Below, piece by piece: positions 48,043-61,948 of a DNA stretch of 64,000 nt (positions are counted from its first letter, which is position 1; each line of letters begins with the position of its first letter). The notes beneath the pieces were generated by a model that was not told the DNA's origin, searched no databases, and saw only the letters and a program-made list of their open reading frames with translations. Source of the DNA: Cichorium intybus (lineage: Eukaryota; Streptophyta; Magnoliopsida; Asterales; Asteraceae); NCBI GenBank assembly GCA_023525715.1, contig CM042010.1:80725894-80789893 (forward strand), in the 5' to 3' direction. Made by a program: the position numbers and the translations under genes.

Positions 48043-51000
48043 ATGGCACCAAACACAACAAACCCGGCTCCTAACAAAACTTCACTACGGTCTCTCCTTG
48101 AGGGAGAAAAACTTAACCACACCAACTTCTTGGATTGGTACCGTAGTGTGAGAATAGTTCCCAAACAAGAAAAGAAAGAATATGTTCTCAATGAACCACT
48201 TCCTGAAGAGACTCCTGCCATTCCTAAGCCTGTACACGATGCATGGCTTAAAAAGATGGATGATTCCATTGATGCATCATGCCTCATGTTGGCAACCATG
48301 ATTCATGACCTTCAGAAGGACTTAGAGAATCATTCAGCCTATGACATGATCAATCAATTAAAGGAAATGTTCCAACAACTTGCAAGAACGGAAAGGTTCG
48401 AAACTGTTCGGGATTTCCATGCTTGCAAGATGGAGGATGGACAGACGGTAAGCTCTTATGTGCTCAAAATGAAGAGTCACATTGATCACTTGGCACGTCT
48501 TGGAGTTGTGATGCCCGAAGAGCTAGCAACGGATATGATTCTTAACTCCTTGACAAAGTCTTTTGATCCCTTCGTCATGAATTATAACATGAATGGTTTA
48601 AACAAGACTATCCCGGAATTGCATGGGATGCTAATTACCGCGGAAAAGAATCTGCCTAAGAAAACCACTCAAGTACTCATGATCAAGGAAGGTGGTATAA
48701 AGAGGACTAGACCCGAACACCCCACCAACTCCAAGGGAAAAGGGAAGGAAAAGGTTGTCAAAGGAAAGGGCAAGAAAGTTGTCCAACCATCCCGTCCGCC
48801 CAAGAAGAAGGCAAAGGTTGCCAAAGAAGACGCATGCTTCGAATGTGGCAAAGTTGCGCATTGGAAGAGAAATTGCCCTACCTATCTTGCGGAGTTGAAG
48901 AAGAAGAAGGCCGGTGAGGGCACTTCAGGTATCTATGTGATAGACCTAGAACTTTATAATTTATCTCCTAACACATGGGAATTTGATACTGGTTGTGGAA
49001 CTCACATTTGTAATATGTTGCAGGGGTTCAAAAGGAGTAGGCGACTAAAGGCAAACGAGGTAGTACTCCGGGTTGGAAACAGTGCAAGGGTTGCGGTGGA
49101 TTCAATTGAAAGTTTTGATTTATTACTACCTAGTGGCATGTATTTGACATTGTTGAATGTTTATTATGTTCCTAGCTTGATTAGGAATATTATTTCGGTT
49201 GCTAAGTTGAGACAATGTGGTTTTAATCTTTGCTTTATGAATGATGACATTTGTGTTTATAAAAACAATGTATTCTATTTCGAGGCTAGGCCTTTAAATG
49301 GAATTTATGAAGTAAACCTTGATGAAAAGACTAACCATGGCTCTTTATACCACACTTTCACCAAGAGACCCAAATGTGATTTGAGTCAAATTTATCTATG
49401 GCATTGTCGACTTGGACATATAAACAAGAAACGCATATCCCAACTTCAAAAGAGTGGACTTTTGAAGGCAAATGAAAATGACTCATTTGATATATATGAA
49501 TCTTGTTTACATGGGAAGATGACTAAAGCTCCTTTCTCGGGAACCAACGAGAGGGCAAAGGACTTGTTAGGAATCATACATACGGATGTATGTGGTCCTT
49601 TCAAGCCAATGACTAGATATGGTGAAAGATATTTCATCACCTTCACTGATGACTTTAGTCGTTTTGGATATGTTTATTTGATTAAACATAAACATGAGGC
49701 GTTTGAAATGTTCAAAACATTTCAAAGTGAGGTGGAAAATCAACTCAACAAAACAATTAAAGTTCTTCGTTCTGATAGAGGAGGTGAGTACTTAAGTACA
49801 AACTTTGTGGATCATCTTAAGACTTGTGGAATTGTTTCACAACTTACTCCACCTGGAACACCACAACGTAATGGTGTATCTGAGAGGCGGAACCGAACAC
49901 TATTGGATATGGTTCGATCCATGATGAGTAGAAGTACTCTACCTTTATCATTTTGGGGTTATGCTTTACAAACAGCTGCTCGTCTCCTAAACATGGCACC
50001 TACTAAGAAGGTAGATAAAACACCTTATGAGATATGGCATGGAAGGGTTCCATCTTTGTCCTATCTCAAGGTATGGGGTTGTGAAGCTTATGTTAGACAA
50101 GAAGCTTCAAACAAACTAGAATCCCGTTCAACTAAGTGTATCTTTGTAGGGTATCCGAAAGATTGTCTTGGATACTACTTCTACAATCCCATAGAGAATA
50201 AGATATTTATTTCTCGAAAAGCTGAATTCCTAGAAAACAAGTTTTTAATGGAAGAGGCTAGTGGGAGGTTTGTGGAACTTGAAGAACTTCAGGAACCACA
50301 ACCTGATACACAAGAAATTTGATCTAGCATTCAACAAGAAATTGTTGAACCTGAACAAACAGTTGATCAGGAACAAATTGTAACACAAGATGTTCGCAGA
50401 TCTGGTAGGGTTCGATTTGAACCTGAAAGGTATGGTTACCTAATGATGGAAGAGGAATGTTATATGATATAGTCTGATGAACCCGTCAACTACCAGAGTG
50501 CAATGTCAGATCCTGAATCTGATAAATGGCTTGAAGCCATGAACACTGAGATGCAATCCATGCACGATAACCAAGTATGGGACTTGGTTAATCTTCCCAC
50601 CAATTGTAAGACTGTTGGGAATAAATGGGTTTTCAAGAAGAAAACCGACGTGGATGGAAATGTTCACACTTTTAAGGTAAGACTTGTCGCTAAAGGATAC
50701 TCACAAACTCATGGTATTGACTATGATGAGACCTTTTCACCAGTGGCAATGATCAAGTCGATTAGGATACTCTTTGCCATAGCCGCATACTATGATTATG
50801 AGATATGGCAAATGGATGTCAAGACCGCTTTCCTTAATGGACACTTATTGGAAGATGTCTATATAGATCAACCTGAAGGTTTTGTCGATCCCAAGCATCC
50901 AAGCAAAGTGTGCAAGCTTAAAAGATCTATCTATGGATTGAAGCAAGCGTCTCGAACATGGAACATCCGTTTTGATGAAAAGATTACAAATTTTGGATTC

Positions 51001-52062
51001 ATCAAAAATGAGGATGACTCCTGTGTTTACAAGAAAGCTAGTGGGAGCATAGTCATATTCCTAGTATTGTATGTAGATGACATACTTTTATTTGGAAATG
51101 ACATCCCAACCTTAAAAGGTGTCAAAGCGTTCCTTGAGAACTGTTTCTCAATGAAGGACTTAGGAGAAGCTGCTTACGTATTAGGCATAAAGATCTATAG
51201 AGATAGATCTAAGAGACTAATTGGACTAAGCCAAAGTGTATATATTGATAAAATCTTGAAAAGGTTCAAGATGCAAGACTCCAAAAGAGGATTCTTGCCA
51301 ATACCACATGGCACCATCCTAAGTAAGTCTCAGTGCCCAAGCACTAGGACTCAACTTGAAAGGATGAAACATGTCCCATATGCTTCGGCAATTGGGTCTA
51401 TCATGTATGCCATGTTATGCACTAGGCCCGATGTCTCATGTGCCTTAAGCATGACAAGTAGGTATCAACAGAACCCAGGTGAAGCCCACTGGACTGCTGT
51501 AAAGAACATTCTAAAGTACTTGAGAAGAACTAAAGACATGTTCTTAGTTTACGGTGGTTTGGAAGAAAGCTTAAAGGTAAAGGGTTACACTGACGCAAGC
51601 TTCCAAACAGATAGGGACGATTCGAGATCTCAATCTGGGTATGTCTTTATTTTAAATGGAGGAGCCGTGTCTTGGAAGAGTTCCAAACAAGAAGTGATTG
51701 CACAATCCACTACAGAATCAGAATATGTTGCTGCTTCGGAAGCTGCTCAAGAAGCTGTCTGGATGAGAAAGTTCATTGAAGATCTAGGGGTTGTTCCTTC
51801 CATTCGGGACCCTATAGAAATCTTCTGTGATAATCTAGGTGCTATAGCTCAGGCAAAGGAACCTAGATCGCATCAAAAGACCAAACACATTCACCGAAGG
51901 TATAACTACATACGACATGAAGTTAAGAATGGTGAAATAAGTATTCACAAGGTTCATACAGATCAGAATTTGGCAGACCCATTCACGAAGCCTTTACCTC
52001 AAGCTAAGCATGAAAGTCACGCTAAGTGTATAGGACTTCGTTTTTCTAATGAATGGATTTGA
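48043..52062 (+). pseudogene. Copia-2 gag-pol polyprotein with two stops
   Basis: Same 4,020-bp frame as copia-1. TGA at 50320-50322 (GGA in copia-1) and TAG at 50470-50472 break it between integrase and RT; gag-protease-integrase is open as a 759-residue frame. Motifs: CFECGKVAHWKRNC, EFDTGCGTHICN, WHCRLGHINKKRI, TFTDDFSRFG, SDRGGEY, then RT with QMDVKTAFLNG and YVDDILLFGND, and RNase H with an intact GYTDAS. The integrase has PQRNGVSERRN where copia-1 has PQHNG. The RT-RNase H half is open from 50503 to 52062. Confidence 0.94.
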
Positions 52063-52841
52063 TTTGTGTTTAGTGTTTTATGAATATGAAACTATGTAAA
52101 CAACAATAATTATGTGATATATGTGACGTGATGTTTCATTCATAATTTTGTGTTTTATTAGCATGTTTAATCCTTGAATAATTTAGTTATTCTAAACGTC
52201 CATAGTCGATCATAGTTGTGGGAGCAATTATGAAGTAAGACTAATATGAATTGGATTGGTTGACTTTTATGGGTAAAAGTAGCAAAAGGTTGCAACCAAA
52301 TTCATAGGTACTTGTTAGTGAACAAGTATTGGACTTGACCCATTTCAAGATCACTTCATGGATCATTATCATAAGTGATTCTTAAACAAAGGTATTATCA
52401 CTGTATCCTTAGACCTAAGATATATATCTGGGACTCAAATGTAGAAAGTACTATGCTTTGATATGGTTCACCGTTGTTCTTGAAATACAAACAACCATAA
52501 AGGCCACACTCAAGTATAGTACTAACTATATAAGGGGCATATGTAGTCAATACGGGATTTGTTCCTCTTATGTGTTGAGTGTTAGACATCTAAGGCGCCT
52601 GATTGAAAGTTGAACATAAAATGAGAATGATTAAGATCCATGTCTCATGTTCAACATGATGTCTGTGACAAAGGGATAATTGATACATAACCTAGTACAT
52701 CAATTAGAGCCTCGAGCTTTCTTTAGAATTGGATGTTGTTGAATGGCACAATGTCATGTGTTATTGGGGGCAGTGAGATGTTGCTAGACGTTCATCACTG
52801 TAGGTATCATTCTATGATGCAACCTTGTGCAAGTGGGAGAT
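52063..52841 (+). other. Copia-2 3' untranslated region
   Basis: Non-coding, single copy of the segment duplicated in copia-1, ending in the purine tract GCAAGTGGGAGAT. Confidence 0.8.
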
Positions 52842-53900
52842 TGTTAGTTCTATATGCCCAAGGATGATCATAAAATGATATTACTAATAACATATGATCC
52901 TATAGGGTCACACCAACAGTAAGCATGACACCAAATTGATCATTTACTGTGCTAAATTTGATTTACCATTAAATGATACTAAACTTGCAATTTAATCTTG
53001 TATGTTATTATTATTTATCTCAAATAATAATAATAAGTCTAAAATTAAAGGTTGATTACTAATTCATATGTGATGAATTAATCATGTATAACAATTAAAT
53101 TGTTTAAGTTGTTAAATAATTTAATTGAATTATAAATAAACCCTTTATTTAATTTAATTGATAAATTAAATAAAATATGCATATTGTAAATATTTATTCA
53201 TCATAAATAATGCTTGTTTAAAAGGGGTTTATATACATGATCTATGGTTTAAATGTTATTCCATTAAACAAAATTGTGACGATTTATTATTTATAAACTT
53301 AATAATTACGAGTTTTATAAATAATAAAGAGTGGAATCTCTTTTGTTCCACCATGAGGCCGACCACATGCTTAAGAAGCATGGCTTTGGAAGTGTTAAAA
53401 GTTAAAAGGAATCTTGGTGCTCTCAAGGTTGACCATGGGAACCACCAACTTCCTATATTTTAAAGGAAACTCTTCATTATTTAGTTGGTCTTCCTTGCTT
53501 CTTTTTGGCCGGATTTTTGAGAGCTTTCCCACCATCTTCACACTTGTTTTAATCAGCCAAGAACACAAGAAAAACTCCTCCTAGTTGCATACCAAAATCG
53601 TTTGAAGTATCAAGGCTCAAAGGTGTTCTTATTGCAAGTTGTGGAACTAGCATTCAAGGGTGTTCAAGCTTGTGGTGGATCAACTATAGAGGGGTTCTAA
53701 CTTGATTCCTAGCCATCAAATTCGTCCATATCAACCCAAGAACAAAGGTTATAATCTTGAACTTAATCTATGCTTGTTCTTCATCTTATCTCTACATGCA
53801 TGTAGCATGATCCTCTTGGAATGAAATTCGTGTTCATGATATTTGCTTCCGTTGCAACTTCAAGTTTTGAAACTCATAACATGAACATGGATATCCAACA
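52842..53900 (+). repeat. 3' LTR of copia-2
   Basis: 1,059 bp, matching 45067-46125. Confidence 0.95.
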
Positions 53901-55189
53901 CTAACCCACCGGTTGTCTTTGGTAATTTAGTTATGAAGTCCATTGTTATCCGCTCCCACTTCCACTCGGGTATTGCTGGTTGAATTAGCAAACCCGAAGG
54001 CTTTTGATATTCTACCTTAACCTTGGCGAAAGTCAAACACTTGCCCATGTAGGTAGCAATTTCTGCCTTCATGTTTGGCCACCAATACAGTTTCTTGAGA
54101 TCTAGATACATCTTGTCGGATCCAGGATGAACGGAGTATCTAGTCTTGTGAGTCTCATTCATGATAATGTCTCTGTATCCGCCGAATCTCGGAGTCCAAA
54201 TTCGGTTCATGAGGTAACGAGCTCCGTCATCCTTAACTTCAATGTTTTTATCTATCCTTCGCAAGGCTTCATTTGCGACATTCTCAGGTTTTAAGGCTTC
54301 TAGCTGTGCCTCTTTGATCTGAGTGGACAAATGGGAATGGATCGTTATTGTTAGTGACTTTACTCGGCGGCCTGAGTACTCCTTTCGACTGAGGGCATCA
54401 GCTACCACGTTGGCCTTCCCTGGGTGATAACGAATTTCACATTCATAGTCACTTAATAGCTCTACCCATCGTCGTTGTCTCATATTGAGTTCTTTTTGGT
54501 TGAGGATATGCTGGAGACTCTTATGGTCGGTGTATACCGTACACTCTGTGCCGTACAGATAGTGTCTCCAGATCTTCAATGCGAACACTACTGCCCCCAA
54601 CTCGAGGTCATGTGTAGTGTAGTTGACCTCGTGAGTTTTAAGTTGTCTTGAAGCGTAGGCAATGACCTTTCCTCTCTGCATGAGTACACAGCCCAGACCC
54701 TGGTTCGATGCATCGCAATAGACCACAAAGTCTTTCTGTTCCTTCTGGAAGGGACAGAATAGGAGCGCTGCACAAAGCTTTCTTTAAGGTCTGGAAGGCG
54801 GCGTCTTGTTTATCTCCCCACTTGAAAGTTACGCCCTTCTGTGTCAGGGTAGTAAGTGGCTTTGCAATTTTGGAGAAATCCTGTATGAATCTTCGGTAAT
54901 AGCCAGCAAGGCCCAAAAACTGACGGATTTCTGTCGGAGTTCTTGGTGCTTCCCAGTTTTCGATGGCTTTGATTTTGGAGGGATCCACATGTATTCCTTC
55001 CTTGCTGACTACGTGGCCTAGAAAGTCCACCTTTCGAATCCAAAATTCGCATTTCGAAAATTTCGCATACAACTTCTCTGCTCTTAATGTCTCCAAAACC
55101 TATCGTAAGTGTTAACTATGTTCCTCCTTACTTCGTGAATAGATAAGTATGTCGTCGATGAACACTATCACGAATTTATCTAGGTAAGG
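53901..55189 (-). pseudogene. Element D RT end, RNase H and integrase N-terminal part, broken
   Basis: Reading on the minus strand from 55189, the RT catalytic FIDDILIY follows an in-frame stop at the end of the upstream frame, with two more stops before VLETLRAEKLYAKFSKCEFW. FLGHVVSKEGIHVDPSKI and FLGLAGYYRRFI follow. A frameshift near 54740 leads to RNase H (YCDASNQGLGCVLMQRG, YTDHKSLQHIL, VVADALSRKE) and the integrase zinc region (HPGSDKMYLDLKKLYWWPNM). The zinc region then reads CLTFAKVK where relatives have CLTC, so a zinc ligand is lost. ERITMDFITKLPKTTGGL ends at the copia-2 insertion. Confidence 0.92.
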
Positions 55190-56548
55190 TCAGCATACTC
55201 GGTTCATTAGATCCATAAACATCGTGGGTGCGTTAGTTAATCCGAAAGGCATCACAACGAATTCATAATGGCCGTAGCGAGTTCTGAATGCCGTTTTAGG
55301 AACGTCTTCTTCTTGGACTCTGAGTTGGTGATATCCCGACCTTAGATCGATTTTTGAAAAATAACTCGATCCTTGGAGTTGATCGAAAAGGTCGTCAATT
55401 CGGGGTAACGGATACCGGTTCTTGATAGTGAGTTTGTTCAATTCCTGGTAGTCAATGCACATACGGAATGATCCATCCTTCTTCTTTATGAACAAGACTG
55501 GCGCTCCCCAAGGTGAGAAGCTCGGTCTGATGAACCCTTTACTTAGCAGTTCGTTTAGTTGGCTGGATAATTCTTGCATTTCTACCGGGGCTAATCGGTA
55601 TGGTGCTTTTGCTACTGGGGTGGCTCCAGGGATCAAATCGATTCTGAACTCGACTTGTCGCGTGGGTGGTACTTCTGGAAGGTCTTCTGGGAATACGTCG
55701 GAAAAGTCGCAGACTTCAGGGATCTCTTTGATGCTTTTTACTTCTTTCTTCTCGTTAACAACGTGGTCTAGGAAGGCATGGTATCTTTTCTGTAGGTACT
55801 TTCGAGCTTTGATACAAGACACGATTCGGAGGCTGGTACTGGGTTTATCACCGTAGATAACAAGGGTATTGTCATCCGGCAGATGAAGTCGGATCGCTCG
55901 TTCATAACACATGATGTCGGCATGATGGGGAATTAGCCAATCCATACCAACAATCACGTCAAAGCTTCCTATTCTAACAGGCATTAAGTTGATTTGAAAG
56001 GAGTGATCGTCCAGAGTAAGTGTACAGCCTATGTAAATGTCGTTTGTGCTTTCTGTTTTGCCATTTGCCATTTCTACCGTAAATGTTTCATTGAGTGGTT
56101 GAGATTTTTGTTTTAGTAAGTTTTTAAACTCGTGGCTTACGAAGCTCCTCTCCGCACCGCTATCGAATAGGATATAAGCATATGAATTATTGACGAGGAA
56201 CGTACCGGTGACCACGGTGGGATCCTCCACCACTTCCGCACGTCCCATGGCTAAGACTCTTCCATTTCTCCCAACGTTCTTTGTCTTCGGACAATCACGC
56301 TTAAAATGCCCCGTCTCACCACAACCATAGCAAGCTTGACTCACCCCAGCATTGGAGGCTTGGGTGGTTTGTGGAACTGGCGCCTTGCAAAAACGGGCGA
56401 TATGACCCTTTTTGTTACAGTTCGAGCAGTGCATTTCTCTACAAGCTCCGGTATGGTGGAAATTACACTTGTTGCACTTGGGTAGTGTCCCATTATACTG
56501 CTTGGTTGCTGTTGGGGTAGTCGAGACAGTGGCTGCATGTACTGCCAC
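55190..56548 (-). pseudogene. Element D zinc knuckles, protease and RT, fragment of gag-pol
   Basis: A 452-residue open piece. It begins with CNKCNFHHTGAC and two CCHC knuckles (CSNCNKKGHIARFC, CYGCGETGHFKRDC), then the protease (ILFDSGAERSFVS), GMDWL, the linker DVFPEDLPEVPPTR, and RT motifs (PYRLAPVEM, FIKKKDGSFRMCIDY, YFSKIDLRSGYHQLRV, FVVMPFGLTNAP). It ends at a TGA just before the YxDD region. The open length is large but upstream gag is out of frame, so it cannot be made normally. Confidence 0.93.
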
Positions 56549-57413
56549 AATTTGTTGTCTCTTGGCACCTTCTTGGTTAGGCTGGCCCCTTCCTCTGTTC
56601 CAGGGTTTTTTTATGATTTTTCTCTTTTGGTTGTTCAGTTCTTGGGGTCATGGTTCCCTGGCGAACCCCATGGTCAACTAGTCGTTGAGCCAGTCGTTTT
56701 GCGCTGTCGAAGGTGGCGGGACTTGCCGCTTCTACGTTCCCCTGGATTTGAGAAGATAGTCCCCAAATATAACGTTCCACTTTCACAGATTCTGACGTGA
56801 CCATGGTAGGGCAGAGGGTTGCCAAGTCATTGAATCGGTTCGTGTAGGAGGTCAGATCTGAACCCTTCATAGTGAGGTTCCACAGCTCTTGTTCTAGCTT
56901 CTAGATCTCCCCCTTGGGGCAGTACTCTTTCATCAGCATGGTCTTCAGTTCCTCCCAACTCATCGAGTTGGCCACGGGAAGTGTTAGAGCCTTAACAAGG
57001 CCCTTCCACCAGGACATGGCCGTCTCAGCAAAGGTACAGAGCAGCAAATTTGACTTTAAACTCCTCGAGCATGCGGAGATATCAAAGATTGATTCTGTTT
57101 TCTCAATCCATCTCGTGAGAGCAAGGACACCACCAGTACCATGGAAAGCCACTGGTTTACAATTAGCAAAGTCTTTGTATGTGCATACTCGCGATTGGTT
57201 TGTTGTGTCTACATTTGTGGAGTCGTTGGTGCCATTCCTGCTCCCATTACCATTTGTTCCATTCGAGTTTATCTGAGCGATAGCAGCTGCTACCGCAGCA
57301 GTAACAGCAGCTTGAAAATTAGCTGAGTCCATCATGGGTGGCTCAGGAGTTGTGATCGGTGCGCGTCTAGCGTTTCTTCGGCAGAGTGGCATGTTTCTGC
57401 CGCAAGGATTCAA
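56549..57413 (-). pseudogene. Element D gag, broken
   Basis: Starts near 57413 (MNPCGRNMPLCRRNARRAP). A Gly/Asn-rich stretch precedes the capsid region (FANCKPVAFHGTGGVLALTRW, FAETAMSWWKGLV, WEELKTMLMKEYCPKGEI). TAG at 56901-56903 interrupts it; the frame resumes KLEQELWNLTMKGSDL, NRFNDLATLCPTMV, ERYIWGLSSQIQGNV. A frameshift in a seven-T run near 56605-56611 separates it from the protease frame. Otherwise it is a typical chromovirus Gag. Confidence 0.9.
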
Positions 57414-57800
57414 GATTGACGTTGGTTAGTTTCTGGAAGGATTGTTATAAGTATATTGTCATTAGGATGCAGCGCTCACATTTCAAGTTTATTTTTGTTC
57501 TATTCTTTTCATAAGTTGTAGTTATAATCCAGTATCAAACATACATGTCAAACATGGTGCAACACTTATAAATAACATAAGTCATCATATTAATAATAAT
57601 TTTAGCATTACTTGAATTTGAAATGGGAAAGTTTGACCTTCGCAGAGGTCTACAGTGCAACATAAATAAATGGCGTAACGACTCACGAAAAGTGTAATCA
57701 CTTGATCGTAGAACCGCGCCTACGTACAATGGTGAGCAGCGTATAATGCATGCTCAAAGGTTTCCTAATCTATAACAAACTTGAGTAGTACAAGTACTAC
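57414..57800 (-). other. Spacer between extra ORF and gag in D
   Basis: Non-coding, AT-rich; no gene is seen. Confidence 0.5.
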
Positions 57801-58588
57801 TCATGGTGATCCGGATCTCCCAGCTCCACGTAGTGCATCCACTTGTGCCCTTAGGTCGGCAGCCTCTCGTTCGGCCTTCTCGGCCCTCCGCTCTATGTCT
57901 CGTATCCTTTCCTCAGACTCAGATATCCGTTCAAAGGCCTCGCAAACATCCCCATAGCTGTTCGTCCGTCCTCCTCGAGCGAGTCGACTCACCCGGAGGT
58001 ATGGTCATGGGCCTCGTCTAAGCGTCGAAGGCGTGCTGCAGTGACCTCGGCAGTAGCTCCCACATCCATGACCTGACTGGAGGTTGCCCTAATTCGCTCC
58101 TCCTGACGGCTGATGCGTCCGATCATGACTGGTAAGGCTCGGTCTGCAGAGCCCCCCTCGCTGAGGTCGAAGTAGTCGTGGGACATGCCATACGGGGGTC
58201 GTAAGCCCTGCTTGCGGCTCCAGTGGCGTAGGCGCTCTGCCCACTCTAGCGTCGGGTCCTGAAGAGGTTTTCCTATTAGTAAGGTACAGTGGATGGGTAG
58301 TACCCTCTTTCGGGGAGTACGCATCCATAACGGGCCACTAGGGTGGCGATATACCTGGAATGCCGGCGGTGGGGGTGGTGCATGTATGTCGCGGACTGGA
58401 TAGCGTGGGTTGATGACCTCAGGTTCGTCATCAGAATCTTCATCTTCCCATTGGTCTTCTTCTTCTGAAACTTCCTCTGGTTCCTCCTCCGGAACCTCTT
58501 CTGGTTCCTCTTCTGGCTCCTCGTTGAGCCATCCTCCATTTCCCTCCTGAAGGAAATAAGGGTCTCCTGGCAAATGAAATCCCGCCAT
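57801..58588 (-). pseudogene. Extra acidic/coiled-coil ORF upstream of gag in D
   Basis: Minus-strand ORF from ATG 58588 (MAGFHLPGDPYFLQ), lying between the primer site and gag. Residues about 20-60 are almost all Glu/Asp/Pro, followed by IHAPPPPPAFQVYRHPSGPLW, LEWAERLRHWSRKQG, PPYGMSHDYFDLSEGG and a charged helical stretch. The frame stops at 57989-57991, and an overlapping frame (57801-57992) continues as a likely coiled coil (RISESEERIRDIERRAEKA), so a one-base frameshift probably split one protein of about 260 residues. I recognise no enzyme. It may be an element-specific accessory protein or a Gag extension. Confidence 0.6.
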
Positions 58589-58640
58589 GATGTCTGTACG
58601 AGGATTGGGGTGTAAGCAGTAGATAAAGGGATCCTTAACT

Positions 58641-59269
<629 letters not shown>

Positions 59270-59281
59270 GCTCTGATACCA
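59270..59281 (-). promoter_or_regulatory. Primer binding site of element D (initiator Met tRNA)
   Basis: Minus strand TGGTATCAGAGC, three bases from the LTR start at 59285. Confidence 0.92.
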
Positions 59282-59284
59282 ATC

Positions 59285-61948
59285 TGTCACACCCCCAAAC
59301 CGTATTGGCGGAATAGTTCAAGGGTGGATGACTTCATGAACAATATCATAACAAAGTTGAATAATAGTGAAATCCAAGCACACAACCATCATTTAAATCA
59401 ATTGCATATGTTACAAAGTTTACTTGTTTCATGTCTCAAATACAATTGAAATGATATCAAAAATAGATAAAAATGACGTTGTAACGTCCCATCTTGTAGC
59501 GCTTGCATTTACCTTATCAGTTTCCTGAGAATACAAGTAGTTGAAAAAGTGTCAACAATTAAGTTGGTGAGTTCATAAGATTTTGTAATAGAAAAGCCCT
59601 TTGTTTGTAAACGGTAGTAATTGGAAACCAAGAAAATCCAATATTTTCTTATAAAAATGACCAAGTCTTTAACTCCCAAAGACTAAAATGTAATATGTAT
59701 AATTGTAGTGTAAATTCCTTTGAAGTGTATAATTTCACATAAATAATTTATAAAAATTATTAAGTTGATAATTTTCCCTGTGAGATACCCTATAACCATA
59801 CTGTGACTAGTTGGCCTGTTGCGACGTTCTTCAAGCGTCAAAATGGTAGACATTTGGACACCTCAGACCTGCCGGTCTAGCTGTAGCGAGCAGCTCAGGT
59901 GCGGGGTTGTCAAGCCCCGTATAGATCTATACTCAAATATTGCGCTCTCTTACCGAGACTCTGGTTATAAATGTACAGGACTTATAGTAGGTACTTATAA
60001 AAGTACTGTGAAGATTCATCTCACAAAATGTATGTATTTCAAATCAACTTGTGTTCGTAAAATTTTTATATAGTAATTCTTGTAATCATCAATTATCATT
60101 TTTCCCATGATAATATAGTATTGTTTAATAATTATATAATTTTATATAATTATTTTTGTCATGTTTAAGCGTCAATATAACCTTGTGTTCATAAACTATT
60201 CCTATAATAGTTTATTTTTAGTATTTCGTCGTAATAATCATATTTTGTGAATAATAACGAAGTAACTTATTCAAATGATTATAAATATCATCTTTTAAGA
60301 TAGTTCTCACAAAAATGGTGTAATAACTTGGTTATAACCATTTTTGTTAGAAAATAATATTTTTGTTTATAAAAACGTAGTTTTTACTAATTTTCATTTT
60401 TATAACGTCTTTATCCAAGATCTAATATTTTTGTACACTTTATTTGTGGTTTTGTAATTTTTACACAACTTAATATGTCAAAGTGTTCATAATACATGGA
60501 TCTATTCATATTTTATGTCAAGTTCATCTTTATAATATTTTGTCCAAGATGTACATTTTACACATCTTATTTATAGTTTAGTAACTTTTACACTAACATT
60601 ATATACATCATTATGAACATCTTACAAAGAGTTAGCCATATTTCATGTCAAAAGCATTTTTACACAATTATTAATTTAATAAACTTGTGTAAATCAACAT
60701 GTATAACATTAAAACACATATAAACTTGAATAAAACAACATTTATAGTAAAAGAACTTGTATTCTCCCCCAAAAGGTTTGAAAAGAAGAAAATGAGGGGT
60801 ATGAACTCACCTTGAGTGGTAAATCTTAAGGTTTCTTGGTAGAAGGTTGAAGAGTTTGGTTCTAGGACCCGGAGGACTCTTGAACTAAACTATTATCCAA
60901 TGGATTTTGATGGATGTTAGTGTGTGTAAAAGGTGTAAAACTTGTGTTATGTTGTTTAGAATCAAAAGATGGATGAATCTTACCACTTAATCTTATGAAA
61001 AGAACTTGGAAATGAAGCTTGAAGATGATGATGGTGGTGGTGGGTTTGAGCCGAGAGCAAGAGAGGGAGAGAAGGATAGAATGAGCTAGTTTGTTCTCAA
61101 GTGTGGTGCATTATAATCATAAAAGATAAAGTTTAATTTCTTTGTTATTAGTTTATTCCTAGCTCCATCATGCCTAGATTTTTAAATAGTCACCACTAAG
61201 ATCATGTTGGAGCACTTGTTCAGCTGATGGGTGTAGGGTGGGGGTGGGGTAGGGTTGGTTTTTAAAAAAATAGCAATGTATTTATAAAAATGGGTGATTT
61301 TTATAAAATCGTTAGACGTTTTAGTGAATTTTTATGCGTTTTTGACGAAACGAAATTCTAATTAATTATTTTGTATAAAAACATTGTCAAACATTTATTT
61401 TGATTGAAACATAACTCGTTGGGTGTCGGAATACGCGTTTAAGCGCAGTATTCTTCCGATTTCGCGACTTTTGACGTTTTACCGGAAATTACATTTAGCT
61501 TTGAAATTAAATACTAGGTATTGTTACGTTACTTATCATATAAGTTTTTATTTCATATTTGATGTTTAAGGCACCACATTTTGAAATTTGAGTCCAAACC
61601 CTGTGTACATTTATCCGTTCACAGCGGTTTAATCGTCATAACTTTCACATACGAACTCCGTTTTCGACGTTCTATATATCCACAGTTTCGTATTTACGAG
61701 TAAATCATTTTACGAATATTATTATTCTCAAAATAATAATTGTACGATTATCGAATTTTTAAGCTACAGTAGTTTGTTGTCCGTATTTTCGACTTTTAAA
61801 CGATAATTGTTTGATTTAGCATACGTAATACTATAATATTAATAATTCATTGCAAAAGTTATGGAAAATAACTTTTCAACATATAGATTAACGTACGCTT
61901 CGTTTGACTATAGTTGACTTTCGTTGACCAAAATTTACAATTGTCACA
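59285..61948 (-). repeat. 5' LTR of element D
   Basis: 2,664 bp, full length, from TGTCACACCCCCAAACC to CAATTGTCACA on the plus strand. A splice-donor-like AAGGTGAGTTC lies near 60803-60817 on the minus strand, and a weak TATA-like ATTATAATGC near 61108-61116. Confidence 0.93.

Larger units (their letters stand above)
45067..53900 (+). mobile_element. Ty1/copia element 2, nested in element D
   Basis: LTRs 45067-46125 and 52842-53900 (both 1,059 bp, about nine differences by eye); duplication CTAAC (45062-45066, 53901-53905). Primer site 46128-46139 and purine tract GCAAGTGGGAGAT just before 52842. It interrupts the integrase of D between ITKLPKTTGGL and DRLTKSAHFLPI. Same family as copia-1 but with a diverged LTR lacking the long AT run. 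Confidence 0.96.
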
